DNA of 6,119 bases from an uncultured Desulfovibrio sp. (GTDB lineage: Bacteria > Desulfobacterota > Desulfovibrionia > Desulfovibrionales > Desulfovibrionaceae): positions 1 to 6,119 of the forward strand of contig CAMLXE010000116.1 of the NCBI GenBank assembly GCA_946490455.1, given 5' to 3'. Shown in pieces: positions 5,328 through 6,119 of the stretch. Position 1 is the first letter of the stretch, and the number at the start of each line of letters is the position of its first letter. Made by a program: the position numbers and the translations under genes. The notes beneath the pieces are model-generated. The model was given only the letters and a program-made list of their open reading frames with translations. It did no database searches and had not been told where the DNA came from.

Positions 5328-6119
5328 TTAGAAGCCGAGCTTCCTGCGCTGTTCAACAAGCGCTGCCGCCTGTTCCTCAAACGAGGCAAAGCCGGACTGA
5401 TGCAGGGCATCGGTTACCGTTTCATCCCATGCCCATGTGGCATAGATGACAGGCTTATGGAAAACGGCACGGAAGTGGTTGACGGCCTTGCGTGCTGCGG
5501 CTTCCCGGCTGCCATCGAGGCAGTCGCGCAGTTCCGCATGCAGGCGGGCCCGTTCCTTACCATACCAGTTGCGAATCTTTTCCGAATCGGCAACCTGAGA
5601 AGCCATGGCTTCATAGCCATTTTCCTTAAGAAGCTTGGCAAGCTTGGCCTGGTGCTGTTCACCGAGCCACTTTCCAAGCCCCGAAGCGGGGATGTTCAGA
5701 GCTTCTGTTGCGGCGAAGTCCTGCTTGGTCCGGAAATAGGTATCCGGGACAACCGAGGCCGAGGAAATGCCTGCGATGGCAACAAGACCACGCAGAATTT
5801 CACTGTTGGCCACGCCCTGTCCGCAGAAGCCCACCTTCTTGCCGTATTTCTGACCGGTAAAGATAGTGGTGAGAATGGCCCAGATGACAGCCGGATCCTC
5901 TTCATCGTAGATATGCGACAGGGAGGAGTTGTCTCTGTCCGTTGCCAGAACCATCTGCGTCATGTCGTTGGAACCGATGGAGAAGCCATCAAATTCCTGA
6001 ATGAACTGCCGGGCAAGGATAGCATTGGACGGCAATTCGGACATGAGGATGATCTTGAGATCGTCTTCGCCACTGCGCAGGTTATGCACTTCGTCAAGAT
6101 AGGCGCGCATGGCTCTGGC
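5328..6119 (-). CDS. ppsA: Phosphoenolpyruvate synthase, C-terminal part (5' end outside the window)
   Basis: PEP synthase converts pyruvate and ATP to PEP, AMP and phosphate for gluconeogenesis. The visible 263 codons run off the right edge; the frame stays open upstream of the ATG at 6110, so that ATG is internal. The C-terminal PEP/pyruvate-binding barrel is clear: LKIILMSELPSNAILA, then FDGFSIGSNDMTQMVLATDRD, then KKVGFCGQG, whose Cys (TGC at 5825-5823) is the expected catalytic acid/base. After the barrel, VPDTYFRTKQ is followed by roughly 125 further residues (from about EALNIPASG to KLGF) that E. coli-type PpsA lacks. This tail is mostly charged and helical in character and I assign it no function. 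Pyruvate phosphate dikinase or PTS enzyme I share the barrel, but the GFSIGSNDMTQ form is more like PpsA. The gene ends with TAA, 111 bp before ispG. Confidence 0.9.
   Translation of the reverse strand, partial: ARAMRAYLDEVHNLRSGEDDLKIILMSELPSNAILARQFIQEFDGFSIGSNDMTQMVLATDRDNSSLSHIYDEEDPAVIWAILTTIFTGQKYGKKVGFCGQGVANSEILRGLVAIAGISSASVVPDTYFRTKQDFAATEALNIPASGLGKWLGEQHQAKLAKLLKENGYEAMASQVADSEKIRNWYGKERARLHAELRDCLDGSREAAARKAVNHFRAVFHKPVIYATWAWDETVTDALHQSGFASFEEQAAALVEQRRKLGF

Overview
The window looks like chromosomal housekeeping DNA from a Gram-negative, moderately GC-rich bacterium. My guess is a Desulfovibrio-like member of the Desulfobacterota. That guess rests on overall gene character, chiefly a phosphoenolpyruvate synthase with a long C-terminal extension, and is not proven. 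I see no insertion sequence, prophage gene, CRISPR array, tRNA or rRNA.

Layout from left to right. A polytopic membrane protein of unknown function (+) is probably cut by the left edge. A 12-bp inverted repeat at 870-894 can terminate transcription from both sides. The ribosome-associated GTPase BipA/TypA (918-2774, -) faces it and very likely starts at a TTG. A divergent intergenic region leads to a CYTH-domain protein (2931-3398, +). This meets, stop codon to stop codon, a 95-residue protein with eight cysteines of the Cys_rich_small type (3395-3682, -); both stops lie in one CTAG. About 450 bp without a recognised protein family follow, then ispG (4134-5216, -) of the MEP isoprenoid pathway, and the C-terminal part of phosphoenolpyruvate synthase ppsA (5328 to the right edge, -).

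The most interesting part is the apparently empty stretch 3683-4133. On the minus strand it carries the conserved boxes of a cobalamin (B12) riboswitch, in order: a GGCGGAAATCC P3 element, GCCACTG, GGGAAG, and the B12 box AGACAGGATACC. A 7-bp P1 helix closes it, and the 5' arm of P1 lies inside the last codons of ispG. Nine nucleotides after P1 comes a 7-bp hairpin whose 3' arm is a Shine-Dalgarno sequence, placed 7 nt before the ATG of a 56-codon ORF with no recognisable family. A second, terminator-like structure lies just before the Cys-rich gene. The aptamer is much shorter than standard B12 riboswitches. The simplest model is that B12 controls the small ORF and/or the Cys-rich protein by hiding a ribosome binding site, with a possible second checkpoint at the terminator.

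Functionally, ppsA (pyruvate to PEP) and ispG (MEP pathway) lie in the same direction with about 110 bp and a hairpin between them, so they may be partly co-transcribed. The riboswitch unit follows ispG and could be fed by read-through from it. BipA and the CYTH protein are divergent and appear unrelated in function.
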